Positions 25,881 to 33,733 of a stretch of 64,000 nucleotides of DNA are shown here, piece by piece. The translations under genes and the position numbers were made by a program. Origin of the DNA: Phaeodactylibacter luteus (GTDB lineage: Bacteria; Bacteroidota; Bacteroidia; Chitinophagales; Saprospiraceae); contig NZ_VOOR01000004.1 of the NCBI RefSeq assembly GCF_007993045.1, forward strand, positions 1 through 64,000, given 5' to 3'. Each line of letters starts with the position of its first letter. Within the stretch, counting starts at the first letter, position 1. The notes under the pieces are model-generated. The model searched no databases. It was not told where the DNA came from and was given only the letters and a program-made list of their open reading frames with translations.

Positions 25881-26918
25881 CTAGAACTCTGCAGCGAACT
25901 GCCGGAGGAAGCGCACATCGTTTTCAAAGAAAAGGCGGATATCGCCAATGTCATACAAGCGCAGGGCTTGCCGTTCGATGCCCATGCCGAAAGCAAAGCC
26001 GGTGTAGCGGGTGGAATCAATACCGCAGTTTTCCAGCACAGCAGGGTCGACCATACCGCAGCCCAAGATCTCCAGCCACCCGGTGCCTTTGGTCAGGCGG
26101 TAGTCCTTCTCTGTATCTGTGCCCAAGTAGACGTCCATCTCTGCGCTAGGCTCGGTGAAGGGGAAGTAAGAAGGGCGAAGGCGGATTTTGGCTTCCGGCC
26201 CGAACATTTCGCGGGCGAAGTACAGCAGCGTCTGCTTGAGGTCGGCAAAGGAGACGCCTTCGTCCACGTACAACCCTTCCACCTGATGGAACTGGCAGTG
26301 GGAACGAGCGGAAACCGTCTCATTGCGGTAAACACGGCCCGGAGCAATGATGCGGATAGGCGGCTGTGTATGCTTCATGACACGGGCCTGCACGGAAGAA
26401 GTATGCGTGCGCAGCAGCATTTCGGTGCTATCTTGGAGGTAGAAGGTATCCTGCATATCACGAGCAGGGTGGTCTTCTGGCGTGTTCATGGCCGTAAAAT
26501 TGTGCCAGTCGTCTTCGATTTCCCGGTCATCAGCCACCACAAACCCAATGCGTTCAAAGATACGGATGATGCGGTTCATGGTCAGGGCGATAGGGTGGCG
26601 GGAGCCGAGCGGCATGGGCTCGCCGGGTGCGGTCAGGTCGATATCCTGTACTGCAGCATCCTCGGCGGCCATTTCCAGCTGTTGCTTCAGCTGCTGGAAT
26701 TTTTGCTCAGCGGCTTCTTTCACTGCGTTGACACGCTGCCCGTAGGCTTTTTTGTCTTCGTTGGGGATGTTGCGGATTTCTCCGAACAGGGGCTTGATGA
26801 TGTTTTTGGAGCCCAAGTATTTGATGCGGAACTGCTCGAGGGCATCCAAGTCGCCCGGCTGCTCAGCCTCTATGGCTGCCATCATTTCGTCCAGCTTGCT
26901 GAAAGTCGTTGCTGACAT
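25881..26918 (-). CDS. pheS: Phenylalanyl-tRNA synthetase alpha subunit
   Basis: 345 residues from the chosen ATG. With PheT (not in the window) it charges tRNA(Phe). Family blocks are KYLGSKNIIKPLFGEIRNI, HPIALTMNRIIRIFERIGF, the motif 2 RVYRNETVSARSHCQFHQVE and motif 3 GFAFGMGIERQALRLY. The N-terminal helix pair spans about 1-80. The start at 26918 is supported by a -7 element TACCTTTG 26 nt upstream and by the unrelated codons before it. It heads the operon pheS-hisS-unknown-gatA-MutS-like. Confidence 0.96.
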   Translation of the reverse strand: MSATTFSKLDEMMAAIEAEQPGDLDALEQFRIKYLGSKNIIKPLFGEIRNIPNEDKKAYGQRVNAVKEAAEQKFQQLKQQLEMAAEDAAVQDIDLTAPGEPMPLGSRHPIALTMNRIIRIFERIGFVVADDREIEDDWHNFTAMNTPEDHPARDMQDTFYLQDSTEMLLRTHTSSVQARVMKHTQPPIRIIAPGRVYRNETVSARSHCQFHQVEGLYVDEGVSFADLKQTLLYFAREMFGPEAKIRLRPSYFPFTEPSAEMDVYLGTDTEKDYRLTKGTGWLEILGCGMVDPAVLENCGIDSTRYTGFAFGMGIERQALRLYDIGDIRLFFENDVRFLRQFAAEF

Positions 26919-26944
26919 AGCGGTAGTTCTGATTTTGAGAAGCC

Positions 26945-26952
26945 CAAAGGTA
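26945..26952 (-). promoter_or_regulatory. Putative -7 promoter element of pheS
   Basis: TACCTTTG on the minus strand fits TAnnTTTG, 26 nt before the pheS ATG. A CTG at the -33 distance (22-nt spacer) is a near match to TTG. The same TACCTTTG octamer stands just upstream of the phosphodiesterase and class II aldolase starts, which supports it as this organism's promoter element. Confidence 0.5.
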
Positions 26953-27213
26953 GGGAATTTGTGCCAGAGATATACAGGCTTGGCTGACTGTTCGCACCTG
27001 CCTGGCCCTAGCTCTTGCATTTAGGATTTGATGCATTCCGCTCTTGGGGCTGCTCTTGCCAAATTTCAAAGCGCGCCTCTTTCTCATCCCGTTTGCCTGG
27101 CAGGCGGCAATACAGGCGACATGTGAAAAGGCCGTTTTGCCTGCTCTCGGCAGCCACAGCCCAGCAAAAGGCCGGGGGCGTAAGCCAAAAATCAGCTTCC
27201 TGTTGGCACCGGA

Positions 27214-27372
27214 CTAGCGCTGCGGAGGGGTATTAGAGCTTGTTTGGATTTTACCCTTCGGGCTGCGTTCGCTCCAAAAGCAAAATCCGAACAAGCTCTA
27301 AGCCCGATAGGGCCGAGCGGGCAGCGAGCCCCGCAGCATAGCGACCCCTGCCCTCAGGCAGGGGTAGGCCCC
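27214..27372 (-). repeat. Structured 3' repeat, copy D, interrupted (after GNAT)
   Basis: It begins 72 nt after the stop of the GNAT gene. It has the strongest outer hairpin, with arms CCCCTGCC/GGCAGGGG around CTCA. Between the GGGGT and GCCCGAT blocks, where other copies have only 2-3 bases, a ~70-nt inverted-repeat element is inserted. Confidence 0.85.
27232..27301. mobile_element. ~70-nt inverted-repeat insertion in copy D
   Basis: Arms TTAGAGCTTGTTTGGATTTT (27233-27252) and AAAATCCGAACAAGCTCTAA (27282-27301) pair at 19 of 20 positions around a 29-nt loop that contains CCCTTCGGG. It encodes nothing and is absent from the four other repeat copies, so it is an insertion. It resembles REP or small MITE elements. 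Confidence 0.7.
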
Positions 27373-27444
27373 AAAGCGACCATAATACAAATGTGCGCTC
27401 CTGAGCAATTGCGCTGCTACTTGCGCAGCCGTATCCTATTGGTT

Positions 27445-27753
27445 TCAGGCTACGTTGATGCCGGGCACCAAGAGGCTCTCCCACTCAGGATGGCGTGCCA
27501 TATACCCTGCCATGAAAGGGCAGAGCGGCATTACCCTGAGCCCTGAACTGCGGGCATACTGCAGGGCTGTTTTTGCCAAAAGGCTGGCTATGCCTTTGCC
27601 GCTAAGAGCAGGGGGCACTTCGGTATGGGTGAGGATGAGCTTATCTTTAGTCTTTATGAATTCTGCGACAGCCAAGCTGCCGTCTACATTGGCCTCGAAG
27701 CGGCGCTTGTCTTCGTTCAGCACTACCGGGTGGCCTGAAGAGGGGTTAGACAT
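27445..27753 (-). CDS. Small GNAT-family N-acetyltransferase (YjdJ-like)
   Basis: 102-103 residues from the ATG at 27753, one base after the preceding stop; 14 further upstream codons overlap that gene. It has the short single-domain GNAT layout: an acidic strand (VAEFIKTKDKLILTHTEVP), then the acetyl-CoA pyrophosphate loop SGKGIASLLAKTAL (Q/RxxGxG/A type) and LCPFMAGYMARHPEWESLL, the signature of YjdJ/GNAT type 1 mini-acetyltransferases. The substrate is unknown. It is the last gene of the nitroreductase-pirin-HupE-DUF6702 operon. Confidence 0.9.
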   Translation of the reverse strand: MSNPSSGHPVVLNEDKRRFEANVDGSLAVAEFIKTKDKLILTHTEVPPALSGKGIASLLAKTALQYARSSGLRVMPLCPFMAGYMARHPEWESLLVPGINVA

Positions 27754-27754
27754 A

Positions 27755-28264
27755 CTATCGGATGTTAAAGGTGGCGGTTTTCTCATTCGCATCAAATTGG
27801 CTGGTAAAGCTCAATGCCCCATTGTGCTTGAACGCGAACATATTGACTTGCTGGGGGAAGGCAAAAGTAAGGATATCATTATACACCTGCCATTCGCTTT
27901 GCCCTACAATAGGAGGGGCGGGAGCAGAAAAATAGAGCACGAGCCCCATTTGGGCTTCCGGCTGCATCCGCTGATAGGACAGGCAGACTTCCTCCGCTCC
28001 ACAGTACAGGTCAAAGACCTGATCGAAATAGTCTGACAGGAAACCTTTCACCTCCTGCTGCCCGCTTTGTGCTACAATTTGGCAGGCATAGCCATAATTG
28101 GCCAGGAAGGCCGCCTCCAGATCGTCTTGGAAGACGCGGAAGCTGACTTCCAGCCTTCCGCCTTCGTCTACGCGGGCTGCGGTGTAGCTCATTTTCAGCG
28201 GGTGCCAGCTGCTGAAGAGCAGGGCAGCGGTGAGCAAGGCAGCACAGTGGGCGCCCCTTTTCAT
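27755..28264 (-). CDS. DUF6702-family secreted protein
   Basis: 169 residues from the ATG at 28264, which overlaps the HupE stop as ATGA and begins a signal peptide (MKRGAHCAALLTAALLFSSW). The mature start HPLKMSYTAARVDEGGRLEV and FRVFQDDLEAAFLANYG match the DUF6702 pattern, in which a secreted single-domain protein is encoded beside HupE/UreJ or metal-related membrane proteins in Bacteroidota. The function is unknown. The longer frame to 28333 lies inside hupE. Confidence 0.82.
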   Translation of the reverse strand: MKRGAHCAALLTAALLFSSWHPLKMSYTAARVDEGGRLEVSFRVFQDDLEAAFLANYGYACQIVAQSGQQEVKGFLSDYFDQVFDLYCGAEEVCLSYQRMQPEAQMGLVLYFSAPAPPIVGQSEWQVYNDILTFAFPQQVNMFAFKHNGALSFTSQFDANEKTATFNIR

Positions 28265-28884
28265 ACAGCCCACATTTCCAGCAAAATAGAAAGGGCGATC
28301 CCTGCGGCAGCGCCAGAGACAACGAGGTTCCATTCCCGGTGGGGCGCCCGCAGCACTTTGTCCGCGAACAGCAGCAGCGCCATGAACAGCCCGACCACAA
28401 TCAACTGCCCAAGCTCCAGCCCGATATTGAAGGCCAGCAGCTGATTGACGATACTGTTCTCTTCGCCCAGCAGAAAGCGGAAGTAATTGGAGAAGCCCAT
28501 CCCATGCACTAGCCCGAAAGCGACAGCTATCCCGTAATTGAAGCGCTGCTTGCGGCCGAACAACCGGCCAGGCCCGGTGGTGCTTTGCCCAGGCTGGCTG
28601 ATGTTGTGCACCGCAGTAAGCAAGATGGTGAGCGGGATAAGGGTATCAATCCAGGCTTGGGGCACGCGCACCACATCAAGGGCGGCCAGAGCCAGTGTCA
28701 GGCTGTGGCCGATGGTAAAAGCAGTGACCAAGACCAGGATTTTCTTCCACTCAGACAGGCGGTAAAGGGCGCACAGGGCCACAATAAACAGGATGTGGTC
28801 GTACCCTTGCAAGTCTAAAATATGACGGAAGCCAAGGCTAAGATAAGTGGAGAACTCCTGAGCGAAAGCATTGTGCAGCAGCAT
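28261..28884 (-). CDS. HupE/UreJ-family membrane protein
   Basis: 207 residues with about six membrane segments. Family features are the N-terminal FRHILDLQGYDHILFIVALC with conserved His and Asp, FTIGHSLTLALAALDVV, FGLVHGMGFSN and FNIGLELGQLIVVG. HupE/UreJ proteins are thought to carry nickel or cobalt, or to act with metal enzymes; the specific metal cannot be inferred. It begins 3 nt after the pirin gene and overlaps the DUF6702 gene by four bases. Confidence 0.9.
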   Translation of the reverse strand: MLLHNAFAQEFSTYLSLGFRHILDLQGYDHILFIVALCALYRLSEWKKILVLVTAFTIGHSLTLALAALDVVRVPQAWIDTLIPLTILLTAVHNISQPGQSTTGPGRLFGRKQRFNYGIAVAFGLVHGMGFSNYFRFLLGEENSIVNQLLAFNIGLELGQLIVVGLFMALLLFADKVLRAPHREWNLVVSGAAAGIALSILLEMWAV

Positions 28885-28887
28885 AGG

Positions 28888-29730
28888 CTAACGATTGATC
28901 ATGGGCACTTCAATGAGCAGGATTTCGGTATCGGCAGCAGTTTCCACCTCAATATGGCCAGTGTCCCAAACCCCAAAGCCATCACGCGCCTGCAAAGGCT
29001 GCCCATTGATACGGCAGGCACCGCTAAGTATAAAGGCATAAACGCCATTGCCAGGGAACTGCATATCGTAGCGGGCGGCTGTGCCTGAGGGGAAGTCGCC
29101 GCGGGAGAACACCGCATTCTGATGTATCCTCAACGCTTCGGGGTCATTGGGCGAGACCAATGCTTGCCAGCGCCCTTGCCGTTTGGCAGGGTCAAACCGT
29201 TTTTGATCGTAGCGCGGCGTGAGCCCCATTTCATTTGGGAATACCCAAATCTGCAACAGCTTGGAGGCCTCTGTGGCCGATGCATTGACCTCCGAGTGCT
29301 GCACCCCTGTACCGGCGGTCATAACCTGTACTTCATTGGGGCGGATGGTGCCCGAGCCCCCGGTATTGTCCCGATGAGCAAGCCCACCTTCCAGCTGTAT
29401 GGTCACAATTTCCATATTCTCATGCGGATGGGTAGGAAACCCGCCGCCGCCGGCAATGTGGTCGTCGTTGAGCACCCGCAGCAGGCCAAAATTCATGCGG
29501 TCGGGGTCATAATAGCGGTTGAAGGAAAAGGTATGCTTGCCGAGGAGCCAGCTGGCACGGGTCTCCCCCCGGGTCTCTGCTTTGTGCAAAACCGACTTAA
29601 AAGGCTGTGGCGCACGAGCAGCGGCCGGCTGCACCATTGCCGCAGCGGGGGCAGCCGCTGCAGGCTTTTGCCCCGGCTGGCAGCCCCCTATCGACAGCAG
29701 CAGGGGCAGGATGGCGAAAAGGTACTTCAT
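28888..29730 (-). CDS. Pirin-family protein with a lipoprotein signal
   Basis: 280 residues. The pirin bicupin domain runs from about 45 to the end, with metal ligands in FPTHPHENMEIVTIQLEG and the conserved VQVMTAGTGVQHSE; the second cupin ends LLIEVPMINR. Pirins are normally cytosolic or nuclear quercetinase-like metal proteins. Here a signal peptide MKYLFAILPLLLSIGGC puts a lipobox Cys at residue 17, followed by an Ala/Pro-rich linker (KPAAAAPAAAMVQPAAARAP), so the product is predicted to be lipid-anchored outside the cytoplasm. It overlaps the nitroreductase stop by ATGA. Confidence 0.9.
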   Translation of the reverse strand: MKYLFAILPLLLSIGGCQPGQKPAAAAPAAAMVQPAAARAPQPFKSVLHKAETRGETRASWLLGKHTFSFNRYYDPDRMNFGLLRVLNDDHIAGGGGFPTHPHENMEIVTIQLEGGLAHRDNTGGSGTIRPNEVQVMTAGTGVQHSEVNASATEASKLLQIWVFPNEMGLTPRYDQKRFDPAKRQGRWQALVSPNDPEALRIHQNAVFSRGDFPSGTAARYDMQFPGNGVYAFILSGACRINGQPLQARDGFGVWDTGHIEVETAADTEILLIEVPMINR

Positions 29731-30323
29731 GCCCCTAAATTTTGAGTGAACGAAAGGACAGGCTTTCGGGACCGGGCTGCTTCCTCCCGGCTGCGCAGGG
29801 GCTCCGGCAGCTGTTCAGGGCTGCCCAAGTGCCCCAGGGCTATGAAACAGACTGGCTCCACCGTTTCTGGCAGGCTAAAGGCCGAAATGGCAGCTTTGGC
29901 ATCAAAACCGCCCATCATATGGCCGTAAAGCCCATTGGCTGTAGCCTCCAGCAAAAGACTGTTGTTGGCCGCCCCGGTATCGTGCATATAGTGGCGGTTG
30001 GGCTTTCCGTTTGCGGACAAATTAGGGGCTGCCAGGCTCAGGATGAGCACACCTGCATTCGCAGCCCAGCTGCGGTTGCCCTCAAAAAGGCAGTCCAGCA
30101 TTTGGCCGAAAGCGGCTTCATCCTCCCGATGTGCATAAAGGTAAGACCAAGGCTGCTCATTGAAAGCGCTAGGTGCCCAGCTTGCGGCCTCAAAGAGCTG
30201 TTCCAGCACTTCAGTACTGACCGGTTCTCCTGTAAAGCTCCTAGGGCTCCATCGCTGCCGGATCAGAGCATGTACCGGGCGCTGCGTCTGTGCCTGCTTG
30301 CCCATATTTGTCGTTGTTTGCAT
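29727..30323 (-). CDS. Nitroreductase-family flavoprotein
   Basis: 198 residues. FMN-dependent NAD(P)H oxidoreductases of this group reduce nitro compounds or quinones. Family blocks are IRQRWSPRSFTGEPVSTEVL, ASWAPSAFNEQPWSYLYAH, HDTGAANNSLLLEATANGLY and MGGFDAKAAISAFSLPE with VCFIALGHLG. It is the first gene of a five-gene operon (pirin, HupE, DUF6702, GNAT). An imperfect palindrome lies 8 nt before its ATG, a likely regulator site. Confidence 0.92.
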   Translation of the reverse strand: MQTTTNMGKQAQTQRPVHALIRQRWSPRSFTGEPVSTEVLEQLFEAASWAPSAFNEQPWSYLYAHREDEAAFGQMLDCLFEGNRSWAANAGVLILSLAAPNLSANGKPNRHYMHDTGAANNSLLLEATANGLYGHMMGGFDAKAAISAFSLPETVEPVCFIALGHLGSPEQLPEPLRSREEAARSRKPVLSFTQNLGA

Positions 30324-30330
30324 ATCCCTT

Positions 30331-30358
30331 TGTTGTTTTAAACGATGTTATAACAACG
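30331..30358. promoter_or_regulatory. Palindromic site before the nitroreductase gene
   Basis: GTTGTTTTAAAC and GTTATAACAAC are near-complements (one base of length difference) separated by a GAT. The site sits 8 nt before the start codon and covers most of the 51-nt gap to the phosphodiesterase gene. Short TTGTT...AACAA palindromes are typical of MarR/HxlR-type redox repressors that control nitroreductases; no such regulator is in the window. Confidence 0.4.
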
Positions 30359-30374
30359 AAAATAAAAAAAGGTT

Positions 30375-31625
30375 TCAGTTGGCTTGTAAAATCCCCTGCA
30401 ATACTTCTGCGCGCCCATCGATGCCCGCTGGCACGGGCAGCCCAAGCAACTGGCAGATCAACGGGTACACATGCACATTCCGGAAGGAGGGGATGGCCAG
30501 CCCAGGCTTAAAAGCCGGCCCGAAGGCATAGAAAATGGCGTGCATATCGGGGTACTCGGGGTCAAAGCCATGCTCCCCGCCCTGTTTGAACCGGCCAGAC
30601 TGCACCAAGCCGATGCGCCGGCTGTCGGAAAGGTAAAAACCATATTCCGGATAGAGGATGAAGTCCCCAAGGCGGGGGTCGCTTTTGCTGTGGTAGTGGG
30701 GGAAATCTTCCAAGGCATACACCTCTAGAGGCAGGCCTGCTGCTTTTTCATTTAGGAAGGCCTCTGTTGCGGCAGGATCTGCTCCCGGCTCTAGGTAGAC
30801 GATGGCCATAGCGCCGTTGTTGGCCACCCTGAACAAGCTATCGTCCTTGAGGGGATCGATATTGATGAGCTTATCGGGCGCGACATCGACCATGCCGTGG
30901 TCGGAGACCATGACGATATTGACCGGCAGGCCGGTGGCGTCCACGCCATCGAACAGCCGCCCGAGGTCGGCATCCAATTTGAGCAGAGACTTGCCGATGA
31001 CTTCATCGTTGGAAGGGCCATAGCGGTGGCCAGCGTCGTCCATATCGGAAAAGTACATGGTGATCAGATGTGGGCGCTGCCCCTCCGGCAGGCGCAGCCA
31101 CTGCAGCACCTGATCGACCCGCTCTTCATTAGGCGTAGCCCCCTTGTAGGGGAAAAAATAGGACGGGCGTACCCCCTGTATGTCGGCCTCCGAGCCTACA
31201 AAGAAGAAAGAAGCGGAGACCATGCCGTTCTGCTCAGCATTGACCCAAAGGGGCGTGCCCTCATACCAGGTGCCATCTTCCACCGCACTTCGCTTACTGA
31301 TGTAATACTCCTCCTGGCGTTCCGGGTCATAAAAGGTATTGGCAACCAGCCCGTTGCGCTCAGGGATGAGGCCCGTTGCGATGGCATAGTGATTGGGGAA
31401 GGTTTTAGAAGGGAAACTGGGGATCATAGAAAAGGCCTGCACCCCGGAGGCCAGCCTGCGGGTAATGTTGGGCGGCTGGAACCGGGCGGTATAGTCCCAG
31501 CGGTAGCCGTCGCAGGAAATTAAGATGACATAAGGCTTGGCCTGAGCCTCCTCGGAATTCTGTTGGGCTTGAGCGGAAGCCCATAGCCCGGTGAAAGCCA
31601 GGCAAAACAGCAGCGTACGGTACAT
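30375..31625 (-). CDS. Secreted nucleotide pyrophosphatase/phosphodiesterase
   Basis: 416 residues from the ATG at 31625, which begins a signal peptide (MYRTLLFCLAFTGLWASAQA). It is an alkaline-phosphatase-superfamily NPP: metal Asp in VILISCDGYRWDY, the nucleophile Thr in PSFPSKTFPNHYAIATG, and metal ligands SDMDDAGHRYGP, MVSDHGMVD and GGEHGFDPEYPDMHAIF. NPP enzymes cleave nucleotide or lysophospholipid phosphodiesters in the periplasm or outside the cell. A TACCTTTG element lies 24 nt upstream of the ATG, so it is probably transcribed on its own despite following the kinase cluster by 57 nt. Confidence 0.92.
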   Translation of the reverse strand: MYRTLLFCLAFTGLWASAQAQQNSEEAQAKPYVILISCDGYRWDYTARFQPPNITRRLASGVQAFSMIPSFPSKTFPNHYAIATGLIPERNGLVANTFYDPERQEEYYISKRSAVEDGTWYEGTPLWVNAEQNGMVSASFFFVGSEADIQGVRPSYFFPYKGATPNEERVDQVLQWLRLPEGQRPHLITMYFSDMDDAGHRYGPSNDEVIGKSLLKLDADLGRLFDGVDATGLPVNIVMVSDHGMVDVAPDKLINIDPLKDDSLFRVANNGAMAIVYLEPGADPAATEAFLNEKAAGLPLEVYALEDFPHYHSKSDPRLGDFILYPEYGFYLSDSRRIGLVQSGRFKQGGEHGFDPEYPDMHAIFYAFGPAFKPGLAIPSFRNVHVYPLICQLLGLPVPAGIDGRAEVLQGILQAN

Positions 31626-31649
31626 AGCAGAAAAGAGGTTGGTGGGCTC

Positions 31650-31657
31650 CAAAGGTA
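31650..31657 (-). promoter_or_regulatory. Putative -7 element of the phosphodiesterase gene
   Basis: TACCTTTG, 24 nt before the ATG, identical to the elements before pheS and the class II aldolase. No TTG is seen at the -33 distance. It separates the phosphodiesterase from the cluster that ends at 31683. Confidence 0.4.
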
Positions 31658-31682
31658 GTCATTCGCGGAGTGCCTCCCCCTA

Positions 31683-32147
31683 CTATTCCAAGCTGTTTTC
31701 CAGTTGTTCTATCGCTCGCTGATACTTTTTGTAGCCCTCTTTGCAAGCTGTGTAGTAAGGGTCGGCCTCCATGATGGACAATGCCCGGCCGAGGTCTGTT
31801 TTTAGTGCGTAGGCGTAGCGTACCACTAGGCTGTCGCAACAGCAGATTGCTACTTTGGCACCAGGCATCCAATCTTCACAGCAGCTAGCATCTTTCAATT
31901 CACTGCGTTCTGCCAGTTCCGTTTGCCGGATAGCTTCGGTTTCCGAGATGGGCGGCGTGGGTATGCCCTCTGCCATAGTAGCAGAGGTATCAATGCTACT
32001 CAAGACCTTGTCGACCCCAGCTTTCGCCAAAACTTCTTCAGCGATTTTACGGTCCATTTTGCCTTTGTTGCCCTCTTGCTCACAGCCCGCGGACAAGCCC
32101 AGCAAGACAAGCAAAAAGATTGTGGTTTTAAATTGAATTGACCTCAT
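31683..32147 (-). CDS. Unrecognised lipoprotein, end of kinase cluster
   Basis: 154 residues. A signal peptide leads to the lipobox LSAGC with Cys22. The mature chain is acidic and helical and contains a Cys-dense middle (DASCCEDWMPG, KVAICCCDS), which is rare in a small lipoprotein and could bind metal or form disulfides. The C-terminus (YYTACKEGYKKYQRAIEQLE) is a helix. I know no family. It starts 12 nt after the permease gene, so it is the last gene of the thirteen-gene cluster. Confidence 0.75.
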   Translation of the reverse strand: MRSIQFKTTIFLLVLLGLSAGCEQEGNKGKMDRKIAEEVLAKAGVDKVLSSIDTSATMAEGIPTPPISETEAIRQTELAERSELKDASCCEDWMPGAKVAICCCDSLVVRYAYALKTDLGRALSIMEADPYYTACKEGYKKYQRAIEQLENSLE

Positions 32148-32159
32148 TCGTCATATTTT

Positions 32160-33722
32160 TTATTGTCCTCCCCTTTGGTATACAAGATCTCCAGGGGTTC
32201 GAGAAAGCACCCTGTGGATAAGCCGGCGAGCAAACAAGAGGGAAAGCAGGACCACCATAAGCAGCGCCATTGCAATCCTCCAATCTACAACCTCTATCTG
32301 TACCCTTGGCAGCAAGATTCCCAGAACTTGGCCCGCAACGAAGGCGCAAAGCCATGCGAAGGCACCGGCAACGATTAAAACAGCTAGGACTATTTTTGAA
32401 TAAATCCGTGAAATTTTGCCCGCAGAAAGGCCAAAGGCCTTTAGTGTGCCCATAACAGGTGTTATTTCTCGAATATGAGCAGACAGTAAGTTATTGATAA
32501 AGAGCACTACAGCAAGCACAGCGAAACCTAAGAGCATCAGACTGATCGCATACCCCAATAAACTGACTAGGGCGAAGTTCTCTTTGGCCTCTACTGTTTC
32601 CAAGGGCACTTTAATTTCAAAAGTTCTCTCTAGGTAGCTGCTGAACAACCGTACTTTTTCGAGTTCAGCAAAAGAAAAAGCCAAATAGTGCGCTTTGTTG
32701 GCAGTACCACGGCCGAGCTTGCACTCGTATTGAAATAGGGGCATCCCTTCCCAAGAAGCAGCAGCGAGCAGGCTGTCAGCCAGGCTTGGGAACTGACCGG
32801 ACTGCACCTCGGTAGCCTGAAGGTTCAGAAAGAGATTTATTTGTACTAGTTTCCCCGAAGAGCTTTCGCCAAATTGGCGGTACTCCAACTCTTCAATAGC
32901 CTCCCCAAAACGTTTTTTGAACGCCTTCTTGGCTTCAGTCTCCACCCCAAGAGCCACGAGGAAGGAATAGCGGTTGCTCCCTGCTTCATTCGTGCGGATA
33001 GCATTGCGGGCATAAGTCCTTGATTTAAAGGTTTGGTAAAGCGAGTAGCTGCCCAGAAAAACGACTTTGCTAGGCAATTTTTCTACTACTCCCCATACCG
33101 GGACAAAAAAGACCCCATCGTAAGTAGAATCATAGACCGGTATGTATAGCGGCTCAGCCCCCCATTCGTAGCCCAGTTCGTAAAGCAAAGATTGGCTGAC
33201 TACGATCCCTCCTTTAAGGGCTTCATTCCATGTACTCCTCGTGCCTTCCGGCCAGCTACTGTGGCGAAGATTGCCATCGCTGATGATGCGATCGAACAAT
33301 TCGGAACCAAAGTCAATCGTACGTCCCCAATAGTAGGCTCCATTTTCGCCCTTGGAAAACACAGAAGCCCTAGCCGGTAGGAAGGTAAAGCTAAAGCGGT
33401 TCCACTCGACTACCGTATCTAGCCCGAGGGCGGTACGCCGATCCGGCGCAGATACAGAATCCAGTACATCGGTCAATACAGGATCTATGTACGTGTCAAT
33501 AGGCAGGTTAACCCAAGTAGAATAGGGGTTGTCCATGCGCTGTTGCAAGTCTTCCAGGCTACTAAAAGCAAACCCAAGCGCCATTAACGTAAGCCAAAGG
33601 ATGAGCCAGAGCCAAAAGAGGCTGCCTGGTCGCCCTTTGTGGGCTAGAGCTATGTATTCGCGGTAAGCGAACAACTTTTCAAACTCATCTACGGGCCGAA
33701 GTAGCCACTTTTTCCAATCCAT
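32160..33722 (-). CDS. FtsX/LolC-like ABC permease
   Basis: 520 residues. One TM at about 33-54 follows a cytoplasmic N-terminus. A large extracytoplasmic region (about 55-390) follows, then three TM helices at the C-terminus around the FtsX signature VMGTLKAFGLSAGKISRIYS, finishing in VLSRTPGDLVYQRGG. This MacB/FtsX/LolE topology acts in lipoprotein release, export of peptides, or mechanical signalling to wall enzymes, rather than import. It pairs with the ATPase gene 11 nt upstream and lies in the kinase cluster. The substrate is unknown. Confidence 0.87.
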   Translation of the reverse strand: MDWKKWLLRPVDEFEKLFAYREYIALAHKGRPGSLFWLWLILWLTLMALGFAFSSLEDLQQRMDNPYSTWVNLPIDTYIDPVLTDVLDSVSAPDRRTALGLDTVVEWNRFSFTFLPARASVFSKGENGAYYWGRTIDFGSELFDRIISDGNLRHSSWPEGTRSTWNEALKGGIVVSQSLLYELGYEWGAEPLYIPVYDSTYDGVFFVPVWGVVEKLPSKVVFLGSYSLYQTFKSRTYARNAIRTNEAGSNRYSFLVALGVETEAKKAFKKRFGEAIEELEYRQFGESSSGKLVQINLFLNLQATEVQSGQFPSLADSLLAAASWEGMPLFQYECKLGRGTANKAHYLAFSFAELEKVRLFSSYLERTFEIKVPLETVEAKENFALVSLLGYAISLMLLGFAVLAVVLFINNLLSAHIREITPVMGTLKAFGLSAGKISRIYSKIVLAVLIVAGAFAWLCAFVAGQVLGILLPRVQIEVVDWRIAMALLMVVLLSLLFARRLIHRVLSRTPGDLVYQRGGQ

Positions 33723-33733
33723 CAGTAATCCGT

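Larger units (their letters stand above)
26919..27444. other. Intergenic region between GNAT gene and pheS
   Basis: No gene. Near pheS lies its promoter element. The rest contains structured-repeat copy D (27214-27372) interrupted by an inverted-repeat insertion. The short open frames here translate the repeat. Confidence 0.6.

Noticed and set aside
25103-26915. 348- and 372-codon plus-strand frames over hisS and pheS
   Set aside because: Shadows of two clear tRNA synthetase genes; their composition is rich in residues typical of antisense frames.
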